NCBI GenBank assembly: GCA_965207345.1
Contig: OZ242280.1
Coordinates: 248,001-312,000 of the forward strand
DNA: 64,000 bases
From: G965207345 sp965207345
Lineage (GTDB): Bacteria > Pseudomonadota > Gammaproteobacteria > PS1 > Pseudothioglobaceae
Direction: 5' to 3'
In this document: in pieces, positions 1 through 8,502 of the stretch
Layout of the letters: every line of letters starts with the position of its first letter
Position numbering within the stretch: the first letter of the stretch is position 1
The notes under the pieces: model-generated
What the model was told of the DNA's origin: nothing
The model's database searches: none
Seen by the model: the letters and a program-made list of their open reading frames with translations, nothing else
Made by a program: the position numbers and the translations under genes

Positions 1-50
1 ACGGCCTTCTAAGCCGTAGGTCAGACGTTCGAATCGTCTTGGGCGTGCCA
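1..50 (+). tRNA. tRNA-Arg(UCU), 3' part only
   Basis: The window opens inside a tRNA. The anticodon stem ACGGC/GCCGT encloses the loop CTTCTAA (anticodon TCT, reading AGA). The T arm AGACG-TTCGAAT-CGTCT follows, then the acceptor strand, discriminator G and an encoded CCA at 48-50. The acceptor 5' strand and D arm lie before the window. Identity is read directly from the anticodon. Confidence 0.9.
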
Positions 51-282
51 TTTTAGTACTAGATTCATAGTAACCATCCGATTCTAATGCACTATGTAAT
101 AAACTGGTATTCGTATGGTGTGCGTTTTAACGCCATATCTGTGGCTATTTACAGCTGAGACCATTTGATTAAAGCCCATCTTTTCATCGGGTTTCGATGT
201 GATGCTAAAATTTCTATTTTAGACCAAGACTTAGCGTTGTGAGGCTCTATTGGTTTCGGGATACAAGCAATTTAGTAGTTAG

Positions 283-663
283 CTAATCTGCTTTTGTCTT
301 TCTAATCATTTGCTTTCTCCTTGTTAATAAATATGCTCTTAGAGCACTAAAATTATTTTTACCTAAACCCGTAATAAGCATCTTCCTTATTGTTCGCCAA
401 ATTACCCTGTTTAGTTTTTTGCTATAGGAAAAATATTGAGTATGTATTACGAATCCTACATTAATTAAAGCAGAATTAATAAATATTTTAAACCCTTGAT
501 CCTTAACTTGCTTATGTAATATCACATGTTCGCAAATTTCTATACCATTCTCTGTAACACCTATATATTTTGCTTTTTCTAATGCGTGTCTGTGGTAAAC
601 AGCCAATCCGCCAAAAGCTGAACTAATTTCTACCTAAGATGTATCATGAGGAATAATAAGCAT
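283..663 (-). pseudogene. Glycosyltransferase-like gene remnant
   Basis: The minus strand from 606 to 283 is open for 107 codons. The same frame continues upstream to an ATG at 663, interrupted by a TAG. The joined reading shows SAFGGLAVYHR, then GIEICEHVILHKQ and GFKIFINSALIN. These resemble the C-terminal part of bacterial glycosyltransferases, where a conserved acidic/His stretch (CEH) is followed by a G-x-K-I-x-INP strand. No N-terminal nucleotide-sugar domain is present. It is most simply a 3' fragment of a decayed gene. The family assignment is from motif memory and is tentative. The 230 bases between it and the tRNA hold no gene I recognise. Confidence 0.5.
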
Positions 664-678
664 TTTCAAATCTCATCC

Positions 679-780
679 AACAAATTTTGCTTTTTTATTG
701 GTCAAGTGATGAAAGCCACTACTGGCAAAGCCAACCCCGCTCAAATTAATCAATTACTAAAACAAAAACTTGATATCTAA
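679..780 (+). pseudogene. gatB 3'-end fragment, copy 1
   Basis: Thirty-three codons ending in TAA read FFIGQVMKATTGKANPAQ followed by INQLLKQKL. This matches the C-terminal tail of aspartyl/glutamyl-tRNA amidotransferase subunit B (typically G-Q-V-M-K-A-x-x-G-K-A-N-P, then a leucine/lysine-rich end). Nothing else of gatB is present, so this is a relic and not a functional gene. A second, more degraded copy lies at 2463-2554. The two bracket the GST and rhodanese genes. Confidence 0.7.
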
Positions 781-825
781 CGTTTGAATCCAAAAACAGA
801 CGCTGAAATACTTTAAGCTGGACTA

Positions 826-1389
826 CTAAATGGCAGGCAATGCAATATAGCTATCAAAATGCTCAATATTTTTCATCCAACGTTTTATTGCATTATACGG
901 TGCTAGTGAAAGACCGCCGTCAACACTCATAGCAGTATATGGATAACAAGCAATATCAGCGATTGTCGCTTTTTCACCGCCTGCAAGCCAATTCGTTTCT
1001 AAAAGTTGCTTATTTAATATTTCTAACGCTTGTACGCCCAACATCTGAGCTTCTTCTAAAGAACCTAATCGTGCTAACGGTGTCGGGTTATTAAGACACA
1101 TTGCTCGGGCACGTGCTAAGCCGTAGCGACCCTCACTTTGTTCAAATACTAGCCATCTAATTATTTTGGCAAACTCCATTGCATCATTGGGAAGCCAATG
1201 TTTATTTGCGTAATTTTTGGCTAAATAAGACAAAATTGCTGCAGAATCATAAATGGTTTTTTCACCATCAATAAGCACTGGCACAAGTCCATTTGGGTTC
1301 ATCATCAAAAATTCATCAGTTGTATTTTCGCCAGAGACGACATCAACCGCAATTTTCTTGTAATCAATGCCCAAAATAGCTAGAAACAA
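826..1389 (-). CDS. Glutathione S-transferase family protein
   Basis: The product resembles cytosolic glutathione S-transferases: a thioredoxin-fold N-terminus with NPNGLVPVLIDG (cis-Pro before the third strand) and the D-S-A-A-I glutathione-contacting turn, then an all-helical C-terminal domain with ATIADIACYPY. The given start is an in-frame TTG. The same frame continues upstream without a stop to about 1440 and encodes IKLFDLGRSGNCYKIRL, a typical GST N-terminus carrying the catalytic-site region. No ATG, GTG or TTG begins that extension. A good ribosome site (AGGGAG, 1449-1444) is followed by GTA ATT AAA at 1440. The true start may therefore be lost or non-canonical, and the gene may be newly inactive. 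Substrate unknown. Confidence 0.75.
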   Translation of the reverse strand: MFLAILGIDYKKIAVDVVSGENTTDEFLMMNPNGLVPVLIDGEKTIYDSAAILSYLAKNYANKHWLPNDAMEFAKIIRWLVFEQSEGRYGLARARAMCLNNPTPLARLGSLEEAQMLGVQALEILNKQLLETNWLAGGEKATIADIACYPYTAMSVDGGLSLAPYNAIKRWMKNIEHFDSYIALPAI

Positions 1390-1479
1390 TCTAATTTTAT
1401 AGCAATTGCCTGAACGTCCTAAGTCAAAGAGTTTAATTACAATCTCCCTTTAGTATTGATAAAACTACCCTGTGATTTT

Positions 1480-2355
1480 TTATTTATTGTCTGACCACTC
1501 AAGTACGCTATCATCAATTGGGCATGAATCATCACGCGACCATTCATTCCACGACCCATAATAATTACGGACATTTTTAAAACCAGCTAATTCCATTGCT
1601 AACAGAGTATTTGAAGCACGTGCTCCCTTAAAACAATAAACAATAATATCATCATCAGGATGCATATCAGCGCTTGTGGCAAGTAATTTTCGCGTGGCAT
1701 CTGGTGTTATAAAATGACTGACCTTGCCAGTATCATCAGATTCCATAAAACGATACCATTCTATCCATTTTGCACCGGGTATACGTCCTTTTCGTGGTGC
1801 AAAATCAACCCCATAAGGGGATGAGCTGACACCAATCCACTCTTCCTCATCACGATTGTCCAATATTTTAATAGATGGGTTATTAAGTGCCGCTTTCATA
1901 ACATCTTTGGTAACCATATTTGAATAGTCAGGTTCTGGTATGAATGTTGTTGGTGTGGGTGTTACCGCCTCACTATTGGTGGCAAAACCTTCACTTTTCC
2001 ACTTCAGTAAACCACCGTCAAGCACACCAACATCTTTATGACCTAAAAAAGTCAACTGAAAATAACCGCGACACGAACCACCATAGAGAGTGTTGAGTGT
2101 ATCTTCGTAAAAAATGACTTTTTTATCTTGTGATACCCCTGCCTCTGAAAGCAGTTTGCTAAAAGTACCAATCATCTCCCTAAGTCCGTCTTTTGTGGTC
2201 ATAGACAATTGAGAAAATACCGCATTTATATTGGCTGCACCGGATATATGTTCTTTGGCGTACGTCTCAGAGTCACGTACATCAATAACGGTAACATCCC
2301 CCGTAGCTATTAATTGTTTCAACTCTTGTGGTGTGTATAAAATCTTGTTTGACAT
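1480..2355 (-). CDS. Two-domain rhodanese (sulfurtransferase)
   Basis: The 291-residue protein has two rhodanese modules. The N-terminal one carries VIDVRDSETYAKEHISGA and lacks an active-site loop, having YEDTLNTLYGGSC instead. The C-terminal one has the catalytic loop CFKGARAS after a DDDIIVYC strand. Such proteins move sulfane sulfur from thiosulfate or 3-mercaptopyruvate to cyanide or a thiol acceptor. The start is supported by AAAGGAG seven to eight bases upstream of ATG. It has no signal peptide, so it is probably cytoplasmic. It lies 90 bases upstream of the GST gene in the same direction, and both sit between the two gatB fragments. In a sulfur oxidiser it may feed sulfane sulfur pools; the physiological substrate cannot be read from sequence. 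Confidence 0.85.
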   Translation of the reverse strand: MSNKILYTPQELKQLIATGDVTVIDVRDSETYAKEHISGAANINAVFSQLSMTTKDGLREMIGTFSKLLSEAGVSQDKKVIFYEDTLNTLYGGSCRGYFQLTFLGHKDVGVLDGGLLKWKSEGFATNSEAVTPTPTTFIPEPDYSNMVTKDVMKAALNNPSIKILDNRDEEEWIGVSSSPYGVDFAPRKGRIPGAKWIEWYRFMESDDTGKVSHFITPDATRKLLATSADMHPDDDIIVYCFKGARASNTLLAMELAGFKNVRNYYGSWNEWSRDDSCPIDDSVLEWSDNK

Positions 2356-2462
2356 GGTTTATCTCCTTTATTTAGGTTAAAAGTTAAATTCTACTATTAC
2401 ACCTTAATCATCAGATTATAGATATTCTAACACGATTTAGCCTAATTTGTTAAGTCTACTTG

Positions 2463-2554
2463 TTATTGCTTTTTTTGCTGGTCAAGTAATGAAGGCAACA
2501 GGCGGTAAGCCAACCCTGCCCAAGTGAATTCAATTACTCAAACAAAAACTTTAA
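2463..2554 (+). pseudogene. gatB 3'-end fragment, copy 2 (degraded)
   Basis: The bases read FFAGQVMKATGGKPTLPK and then stop. A one-base shift restores a continuation resembling the NPAQ-x-N-x-L-x-K-Q-K tail seen in copy 1 at 679-780. The DNA is clearly alignable with copy 1 but carries substitutions and an indel. It is a second relic of the 3' end of amidotransferase subunit B in the same orientation, about 1.8 kb from the first. Confidence 0.6.
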
Positions 2555-2664
2555 GACATCCAATATTATTGCATTTTTTAATGCTGATGTGGGCTGTGTC
2601 CTGTGTCCACTAATGGTTATTTAGTTATCAGACTATTTAAGTCCACTTATTATTGTAATAACTT

Positions 2665-3345
2665 GAGACCTTTGCACAACCCCACTAAAAACCCTATCTA
2701 GTAAAATACTTATCTAACTAACCACAAAAACTTTAAATGTCTTGGATAACAAACCCAACAATCACTGGCAGATACACTTGTTATTCAACATAATCCTTAT
2801 CTGAATTAGATGATACCCATAACATTATTAACTGGCAATAAGTAGAATAGACTTTATCAAAACTACATAACTTAAAAAATAGTAACCCTACTTATCCCCC
2901 TTTATTAATGTTCAAGATTCTAATTTTACAAGCTTGGTATAACTTAAGTGATGAAGCCTTAGAAAAACAAATTGCTAGAGATTTAATGTTTAGATGCTTT
3001 ATTAATTTAAACCTCAGTGAAACTATGCCAGATCATTTTTAAGTATTTGGTGTTTTAGAAACTTGCTTCATCAAAAAGGGTTATTAGAACCTTTACTAGA
3101 ACAAATCAACACCTATTTAGCACAAAACTCAGTGATTATCTCTGCCGGTTCAATTAATATCATTGACGTTACTGTCATGGAAGCAAACAAAAGCTAGAAA
3201 AAGAAAAGATAGTAACAATATTGGGATAACTACGAGATTGTTCAATCTAAAATGCATAAGGCTCAAGTATTAGCAGCTGAAATCAATAAAATAATTGCTA
3301 ATGCATATGTAAAGTTATAACAAGGCAATTAAAAACCATCCACAA
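2665..3345 (+). mobile_element. IS5-family insertion sequence remnant
   Basis: The left end GAGACCTTTGCACAACCCC at 2665 resembles terminal inverted repeats of IS5-group elements that begin GAGACCTTTGCA. From about 2878 the plus strand encodes a broken transposase: MFKILILQAWYNLSDEALEK, then ARDLMFRCFINLNLSETMPD and, after a stop and frameshift near 3040, SIWCFRNLLHQKGLLEPLLE with SINIIDVTVMEAN (first catalytic Asp region of the DDE fold). A stop follows near 3198. The C-terminal half and right inverted repeat are not visible. The element is dead. Confidence 0.75.
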
Positions 3346-3387
3346 AAGGCGGGCTGAGTTTAGTCATTAAAATTTAGGAGATTATTA

Positions 3388-3846
3388 ATGTTACAAGATA
3401 AAAACACAAATATTTCTTTACTTGCCTTTTACTACTTTTTAGTTCATTATTCGTCGGCACATCCTTTGCAATGTATTGACTGCCATCATGATATTGAACT
3501 GATACGAGAGGCAGATAGTGCTATGATGCTACACATTAAAGCGTTAGGTGCCCAAATACGGTGACAGTGAAGATTGTGTTATTTGTCATAGCGGCAATCC
3601 TAAGGCGTCCACTGTTGAAGAAACGCATCAGAGTAAGCCTGAAAAAATGGTGCGTAGTCCCAAAGATTTTTATCCTGACCCAGGTAGTATCTAGGTATCA
3701 AAAAATACTTGTGGACAATGCCATGTGGGTTATACCAAGGGATTAGAAAAATCTTTAATGAATACTGAGGCTGGAAAAATTTAAGAAAATTTGCACACAT
3801 GGACATTCCTGAGGTGCAAAACTATAATTCCCCTTGGGGAAATTAG
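3388..3846 (+). pseudogene. Multihaem cytochrome c, decayed
   Basis: Three haem c sites are readable in the plus strand: CIDCH, CVICH and CGQCH. Between them are SGNPKAST and FYPDPGSI, then a TAG, then VSKNTCGQCHVGYTKGLEKS with LMNTEAGKI. A first frame from ATG 3388 (after AGGAG) stops at 3567 while the haem frame runs on. A signal-peptide-like LFSSLFVGTSFA is in yet another frame. The tail EVQNYNSPWGN ends at 3846. At least three frame breaks and an internal stop show a recently decayed exported multihaem cytochrome, probably once part of periplasmic electron transfer. The remaining 200 bases up to aroA hold nothing recognisable. Confidence 0.7.
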
Positions 3847-4050
3847 GACAGTTTATACAATGTGTTTTCCAAGTACGTAATCAATAATTGCCAGCTCAGC
3901 TGTGTACATTATTGAATAAGTGTCCGTTGTTAACAAACTTTATAATCAATCTTTAATTCGTTGAGAAATTTAGTGTACTTCAACATTATAATGTCAAAAA
4001 TTGTATTGCAAATTTTTTACTCTATAATCTAACATGGTAAGTGATTTGGG

Positions 4051-5355
4051 TTAGCTTGTTATTTTAATATCAAGCCCTGTCTCTCTTGCAAGTTCAACAA
4101 AGTTAGGGAATGAAGTTTTCACATTATTGCAATTACGAATACTAAATATACGCTTAGTGCGTAGTCCCGCCATAGCAAATGCCATAGCAATGCGATGGTC
4201 TCCATAGCTATCAATTACAGCATCTAAAACTTGAAACTCACCGCCTGTAATAACTATGCCATCAGGAAGTATCTCGGTTTTGATACCAAGTTTTGCTAAC
4301 CCTTTTGCCATTACGCATATACGGTCACTTTCTTTTACCTGCAACTCTTTAGCATCTGTTAAAACAGTTTCTCCTTTAGCAAGCGCTGCAGCAATGAATA
4401 TTGCGGGAAATTCATCAATAGCAAGAGGCACTAAATGCTTAGGAATATGAATGCCGTTAAGTTGTGCGGACTTAACTTCAATATCAGCTAGTAATTCACC
4501 AGCCAACTCACGCTGATTAGTGATGTGAATATTTGCACCCATTAAATGCAAAATATCAATAACGCCTGTTCTTGTTGGATTGATATTAACACCATTTAGT
4601 TTTATTTGTCCGTCTTTTGCAATACTCGCGCCTAGCATAAAAAAAGCTGCTGATGAAATATCAGCAGGTACAATAATTTCTGTGGCACTTAAGGTGCTTT
4701 GTTCCAAAGTAATGCACTGATTTTCTTTTACAATAGAAGCACCAAAACGCGCAAGCATTCTCTCAGTATGGTCGCGCACAGGTAATTTTTCACACACACA
4801 AACTGCACTATTTGCATACAATCCTGCCAATAAAATTGCTGATTTCACTTGTGCAGAAGCAATAGGCATATTATAATAAATACCAGATAATTGCTTATTT
4901 TTGTGAATGTGAAGGGGCGGCATATTTTTATTACTATCAATATGAGCACCCATTTGGCAAAGCGGTTTAATGACGCGATCCATTGGACGTTTTGAGAGTG
5001 AGGCATCGCCTATTAATTTTGAGGAAAAATGCTGCGCTGACAATAAACCTGTCATAAGGCGCATTGCAGTGCCTGAGTTCCCTAAATCAAGCGGATCTTT
5101 TGGCGCATTAAGTCCGAATAAACCAACACCGCGTATGATAAGATTATGATTTTCTTTAATAATATTTACACCCATTGCCCTAAAGGCGCGCACGGTTTCA
5201 AGTGTATCTGTGCCCATCAAAAAGTCTTTCACTACAGTTTCGCCATTTGCAATTGCTCCTAGCATTACACTGCGATGCGAAATAGATTTATCGCCAGGAA
5301 GCGTTATATTACCGCTTAAATTTTGACTAGGAGAAATAATAAAATCACTCATCAA
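4051..5355 (-). CDS. aroA: 3-phosphoshikimate 1-carboxyvinyltransferase (EPSP synthase)
   Basis: AroA joins phosphoenolpyruvate to shikimate-3-phosphate, the sixth step of the shikimate pathway. The 434 residues show the N-terminal LPGDKSISHRSVMLGA motif, LGNSGTAMRLMTGLL (residues near 92-106) and LSKRPMDRVIKPL. The C-terminal part has DEFPAIFIAAALAKG and VKESDRI, with DSYGDHRIAMAFA. All are diagnostic of a functional EPSP synthase of normal length. The start overlaps the tyrA stop by four bases, indicating translational coupling. It is the last gene of the serC-pheA-hisC-tyrA-aroA group. Confidence 0.97.
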   Translation of the reverse strand: MMSDFIISPSQNLSGNITLPGDKSISHRSVMLGAIANGETVVKDFLMGTDTLETVRAFRAMGVNIIKENHNLIIRGVGLFGLNAPKDPLDLGNSGTAMRLMTGLLSAQHFSSKLIGDASLSKRPMDRVIKPLCQMGAHIDSNKNMPPLHIHKNKQLSGIYYNMPIASAQVKSAILLAGLYANSAVCVCEKLPVRDHTERMLARFGASIVKENQCITLEQSTLSATEIIVPADISSAAFFMLGASIAKDGQIKLNGVNINPTRTGVIDILHLMGANIHITNQRELAGELLADIEVKSAQLNGIHIPKHLVPLAIDEFPAIFIAAALAKGETVLTDAKELQVKESDRICVMAKGLAKLGIKTEILPDGIVITGGEFQVLDAVIDSYGDHRIAMAFAMAGLRTKRIFSIRNCNNVKTSFPNFVELARETGLDIKITS

Positions 5356-6203
5356 CGTAAATATTGATCACGCGCATCATTTGCCTGTTTAAATAATTTA
5401 AACAAAGCTTTGCCATCTTGATTATCAATTAAATTGCTTAAATGACTAAGCGTCTTTTTATAACCAGCAATATGGTGCAATAACTCATCCTTATTTGTAA
5501 GCGCAATATCACGCCACATCGTTGCATCACTTGAAGCAATACGCGAAAAATCTTTAAAACCACCTGCCACATAACTATGAGGGTTTTCTTTTTGCCTGTG
5601 TAAATAATCTAACAAAGAAAATGCAAGCATATGGGGTAAATGACTACTCATTGCCATTAATGCATCGTGGCGATAAGCAGACATACGCTCAACTTGTGCG
5701 CCAATTTTCTGCCAAATATTTTCAACACGCACAATATCCTCTTCTTTGTTATTTTCTAGAGGTGTTAAGATTAATTTTTTACCAAAAAATAATTTTGCAT
5801 CACTTGCCAAAATGCCATTTTTTTCACTGCCTGCAATTGGATGCGCGGGAATAAAGCAACTGACATTTTCAGCAAGTACAAGCTTTGCCGTCTTAATTAC
5901 ACTACCTTTGACACTACCAACATCACTGATAATGGTATGTGTCCCTAAATGCTCTTTGATACAAAAAAAAATATTCTCAAAACTTGCGACAGGTGTTGCT
6001 AAAATAATAATTTCTGAACCATCAACTGCCTCTGATATATCCGTTTTATAAGCATCAATCACATCTAATTTTAATGCAATTTTTAATTGTGCCTCATTTA
6101 GAGAATAACCAACAATATGGCGTGCTAAATGATATTTCTTTAAAGCTTTAGCAAATGAACCACCAATTAAACCAACACCAATTATTGTTATTTGATTAAT
6201 CAT
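5352..6203 (-). CDS. tyrA: Prephenate dehydrogenase
   Basis: TyrA oxidatively decarboxylates prephenate to 4-hydroxyphenylpyruvate for tyrosine. The Rossmann motif GVGLIGGSFAKALKK is at the N-terminus, followed by HPIAGSEKNGI (substrate His region) and a C-terminal helical dimerisation domain with SSHLPHMLAF and GGFKDFSRIA. I prefer the ATG at 6203, giving MINQITIIG. An in-frame TTG at 6224 would add seven residues but has no better ribosome site and is unlike the family N-terminus. The gene lies 26 bases after hisC and overlaps aroA. There is no fused chorismate mutase; that activity is in pheA next door. Confidence 0.95.
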   Translation of the reverse strand: MINQITIIGVGLIGGSFAKALKKYHLARHIVGYSLNEAQLKIALKLDVIDAYKTDISEAVDGSEIIILATPVASFENIFFCIKEHLGTHTIISDVGSVKGSVIKTAKLVLAENVSCFIPAHPIAGSEKNGILASDAKLFFGKKLILTPLENNKEEDIVRVENIWQKIGAQVERMSAYRHDALMAMSSHLPHMLAFSLLDYLHRQKENPHSYVAGGFKDFSRIASSDATMWRDIALTNKDELLHHIAGYKKTLSHLSNLIDNQDGKALFKLFKQANDARDQYLR

Positions 6204-6229
6204 AATATTTTCATATTTACGCAAAAAGT

Positions 6230-7315
6230 TTATAATATTTGCGCTAAAGTTTTTAAAAGATGCGTATTTTCTGTTTCTCTGCCAACAGAAATGCGCACAA
6301 AACCAGGCATTTCTACTAGACGCACAATTATTCCTAGCCTCAGTAACTCTTTATAAATGCGTGAAGCATCACCAACTTTAACACTTATAAAATTTGTTTT
6401 AGAAGGGATATAAGATAGATGAAGTGTATCAAAACCTGCTGATAATTGTGCCAAACCTGTTTCATTTTTAAACACCACTTCCTTTAAATAGGCACTGTCA
6501 TCTAAAACTGCAACTGCTGCTACCTGTGCAATACTACTGACGTTGAAAGGCTGGCGAATACGATTTAAATAATCAATAATTTTTGCATGCGCTATGCCAT
6601 AACCAACGCGCAAACCTGCTAAACCATACGCTTTAGAAAAACTGCGTGTAATCACTAAATTTTTAAACTCAGATAAATAACTAAGTGTTTTGTGTGGTAC
6701 GTTTAAATATTCAAAATAAGCCTCATCTAATGCCACACACACCGAACTCGGCACAGAATGCAAGAACTCATAGATCGTATTATCGCTTAAAAATGTACCT
6801 GTTGGGTTATTAGGATTAGCAATAAAAATTAATTTAGTTTTATCTGTGATAGCCTGCAACATTGCTGGCAAATGATGTCCATAATTTTCTGCTGGTGTGA
6901 TAATTGCTTTTGCACCCAGTATCTGTGTTATCAAAGCATAGATCGCAAACGCATATTCAGAAAAAATAACTTCATCTTCTACTGTACATACGCACGCTCT
7001 GGCAATTAATTCCAACACATCATTAGAACCGTTTCCTAAAACTAAATTTTGAATACCAATGTCCGCATTTGAACTTGTGCTCAAATGTTTTACTAATGCC
7101 TGTTTTAACAAAAATCCAGAGCTATCTGGATAACGATTAATTTCGTTAAGCGCATTTGTAACTGCAGGATATACATTTTTACTAATTTCAAAAGGGTTTT
7201 CGTTAGAAGCAAGTTTGATTATATGTGTTAAATTAAATTCTCGTTTTAAAGCATCAATAGATTTGCCTGCTTGATAGGGCTTAATTTGGGATAAAAATGG
7301 ACAAATGTTTATCAT
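6230..7315 (-). CDS. hisC: Histidinol-phosphate / aromatic aminotransferase (HisC family)
   Basis: A PLP-dependent fold-type I aminotransferase of 361 residues. It has SNENPFEIS and LGNGSNDVLEL, with NPNNPTGT for pyridoxal contacts. The Schiff-base lysine lies in TRSFSKAYGLAGLRVGY, and the C-terminal Arg region is GFVRISVGRETEN. HisC enzymes convert imidazole-acetol phosphate to histidinol phosphate, and many also transaminate phenylpyruvate and 4-hydroxyphenylpyruvate. Its position between pheA and tyrA suggests that aromatic transamination is at least part of its role. Its ATG overlaps the pheA stop by four bases. Confidence 0.93.
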   Translation of the reverse strand: MINICPFLSQIKPYQAGKSIDALKREFNLTHIIKLASNENPFEISKNVYPAVTNALNEINRYPDSSGFLLKQALVKHLSTSSNADIGIQNLVLGNGSNDVLELIARACVCTVEDEVIFSEYAFAIYALITQILGAKAIITPAENYGHHLPAMLQAITDKTKLIFIANPNNPTGTFLSDNTIYEFLHSVPSSVCVALDEAYFEYLNVPHKTLSYLSEFKNLVITRSFSKAYGLAGLRVGYGIAHAKIIDYLNRIRQPFNVSSIAQVAAVAVLDDSAYLKEVVFKNETGLAQLSAGFDTLHLSYIPSKTNFISVKVGDASRIYKELLRLGIIVRLVEMPGFVRISVGRETENTHLLKTLAQIL

Positions 7316-8391
7316 ATCATGCTCGGATAAGAGCCAAGCATAATTAGCTTACGCACTTTGCTTTCTATTATTTTTAATACGCCTAAAACTTCTAAATCTT
7401 CTCTATGTCCTGCAATATCTAAAAAAAACAAATACTCCCATTTTGTGTTTGGTAGCGGATGATGTGCTAATTGCAAAATATTAATATTTGCTTCTTTAAA
7501 GGGTTCTAAGGCATTAAATAACGCACCTGCTTCGTGTTTGGTAATGATTAAGAGAGAGGTTTTATCATGGCCACTTGGCGCTATTAGTTCCCTACCTAGT
7601 ATTAAAAAACGTGTGCGGTTACCCACCGCATCTTCAATATTGTTTGCAATTTTATTTAATTGATAAAGCTCTAATGCAACATTTGAAGCAATTGCGGCGC
7701 TATTTGGCACTTCTTTTACAGTTTTTGCTGCCAAAGCATTACTTGCAAGCGATACTAATCTTGCTTTAGGGTAATGATGAAATAGCCAACGCCTACATTG
7801 ATCTAGTGCCTGCTGATGTGCGTAAATCACTTCAATATGCTGTGCTTGGTGTTTTGCCATTAATTGATGGTGAATTGGCATTTCCACTTCACCACAGATT
7901 TTAAGATTACACTGATAAAGCATATCAAGTGTTGCACTAATCACACCATTACTAGAATTTTCTACGGGTACCACGCCATAATGTGCATTTCTTTTAACAA
8001 CTTCTGCAAATACATCTTCAATGCTCATACTGCTTAAAGTATTAATGGAGCGCCCAAAATGTTGATATACTGCTTCTTCACTAAAGGTGCCTTCAGGTCC
8101 TAAATAAGCAATAGTAAGTTTTTGTTCAAGTGCTAAACAGGCAGATATAATTTCTCTAAAAATAATTGTCATTGCCTCATCAGATAAAGCACTGAAATTG
8201 CGCGCTTTCACTGCTTTTAATACTTGCGCCTCGCGTTCTGGACTATAATAATTTATGGTTTGTAATTTATTTTTTTTATGCATGGCAACTTCTAAGACAA
8301 GCGTTGCACGTTGCGTGATTAAATATTGTATTTCCTTATCTAATTGATCAATTTTTTGGCGTAAATCAGTCAATATTTGTTGCTTATCCAT
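7312..8391 (-). CDS. pheA: Chorismate mutase / prephenate dehydratase (P-protein)
   Basis: A bifunctional enzyme of 359 residues. The N-terminal AroQ chorismate mutase helices cover about residues 5-90 (LRQKIDQLDKEI, YSPEREAQVLK). The prephenate dehydratase domain follows, with AYLGPEGTFSEEAV, VVPVENSSNGVI and GNRTRFLILG (the Thr-Arg-Phe catalytic motif). A C-terminal ACT domain (KTSLLIITKHEAGALFNAL, then KWEYLFFLDIAGH) normally binds phenylalanine for feedback inhibition. It turns chorismate into phenylpyruvate. It lies 111 bases downstream of serC in the same direction, the usual gammaproteobacterial order. Confidence 0.96.
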   Translation of the reverse strand: MDKQQILTDLRQKIDQLDKEIQYLITQRATLVLEVAMHKKNKLQTINYYSPEREAQVLKAVKARNFSALSDEAMTIIFREIISACLALEQKLTIAYLGPEGTFSEEAVYQHFGRSINTLSSMSIEDVFAEVVKRNAHYGVVPVENSSNGVISATLDMLYQCNLKICGEVEMPIHHQLMAKHQAQHIEVIYAHQQALDQCRRWLFHHYPKARLVSLASNALAAKTVKEVPNSAAIASNVALELYQLNKIANNIEDAVGNRTRFLILGRELIAPSGHDKTSLLIITKHEAGALFNALEPFKEANINILQLAHHPLPNTKWEYLFFLDIAGHREDLEVLGVLKIIESKVRKLIMLGSYPSMI

Positions 8392-8502
8392 AAATTATTT
8401 TGTCAGCTTATTAGTGATGAATTAATACACTTATTTCTTTTTTATTTTATTAAATATCAAAAATATTTATCATGTCTAAACAGTAAATAAATAGGCATAA
8501 AA

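Noticed and set aside
3561..3806. Two overlapping ORFs on opposite strands (61 and 68 codons)
   Set aside because: Both are shadows of the broken multihaem cytochrome frame that carries the CxxCH motifs.
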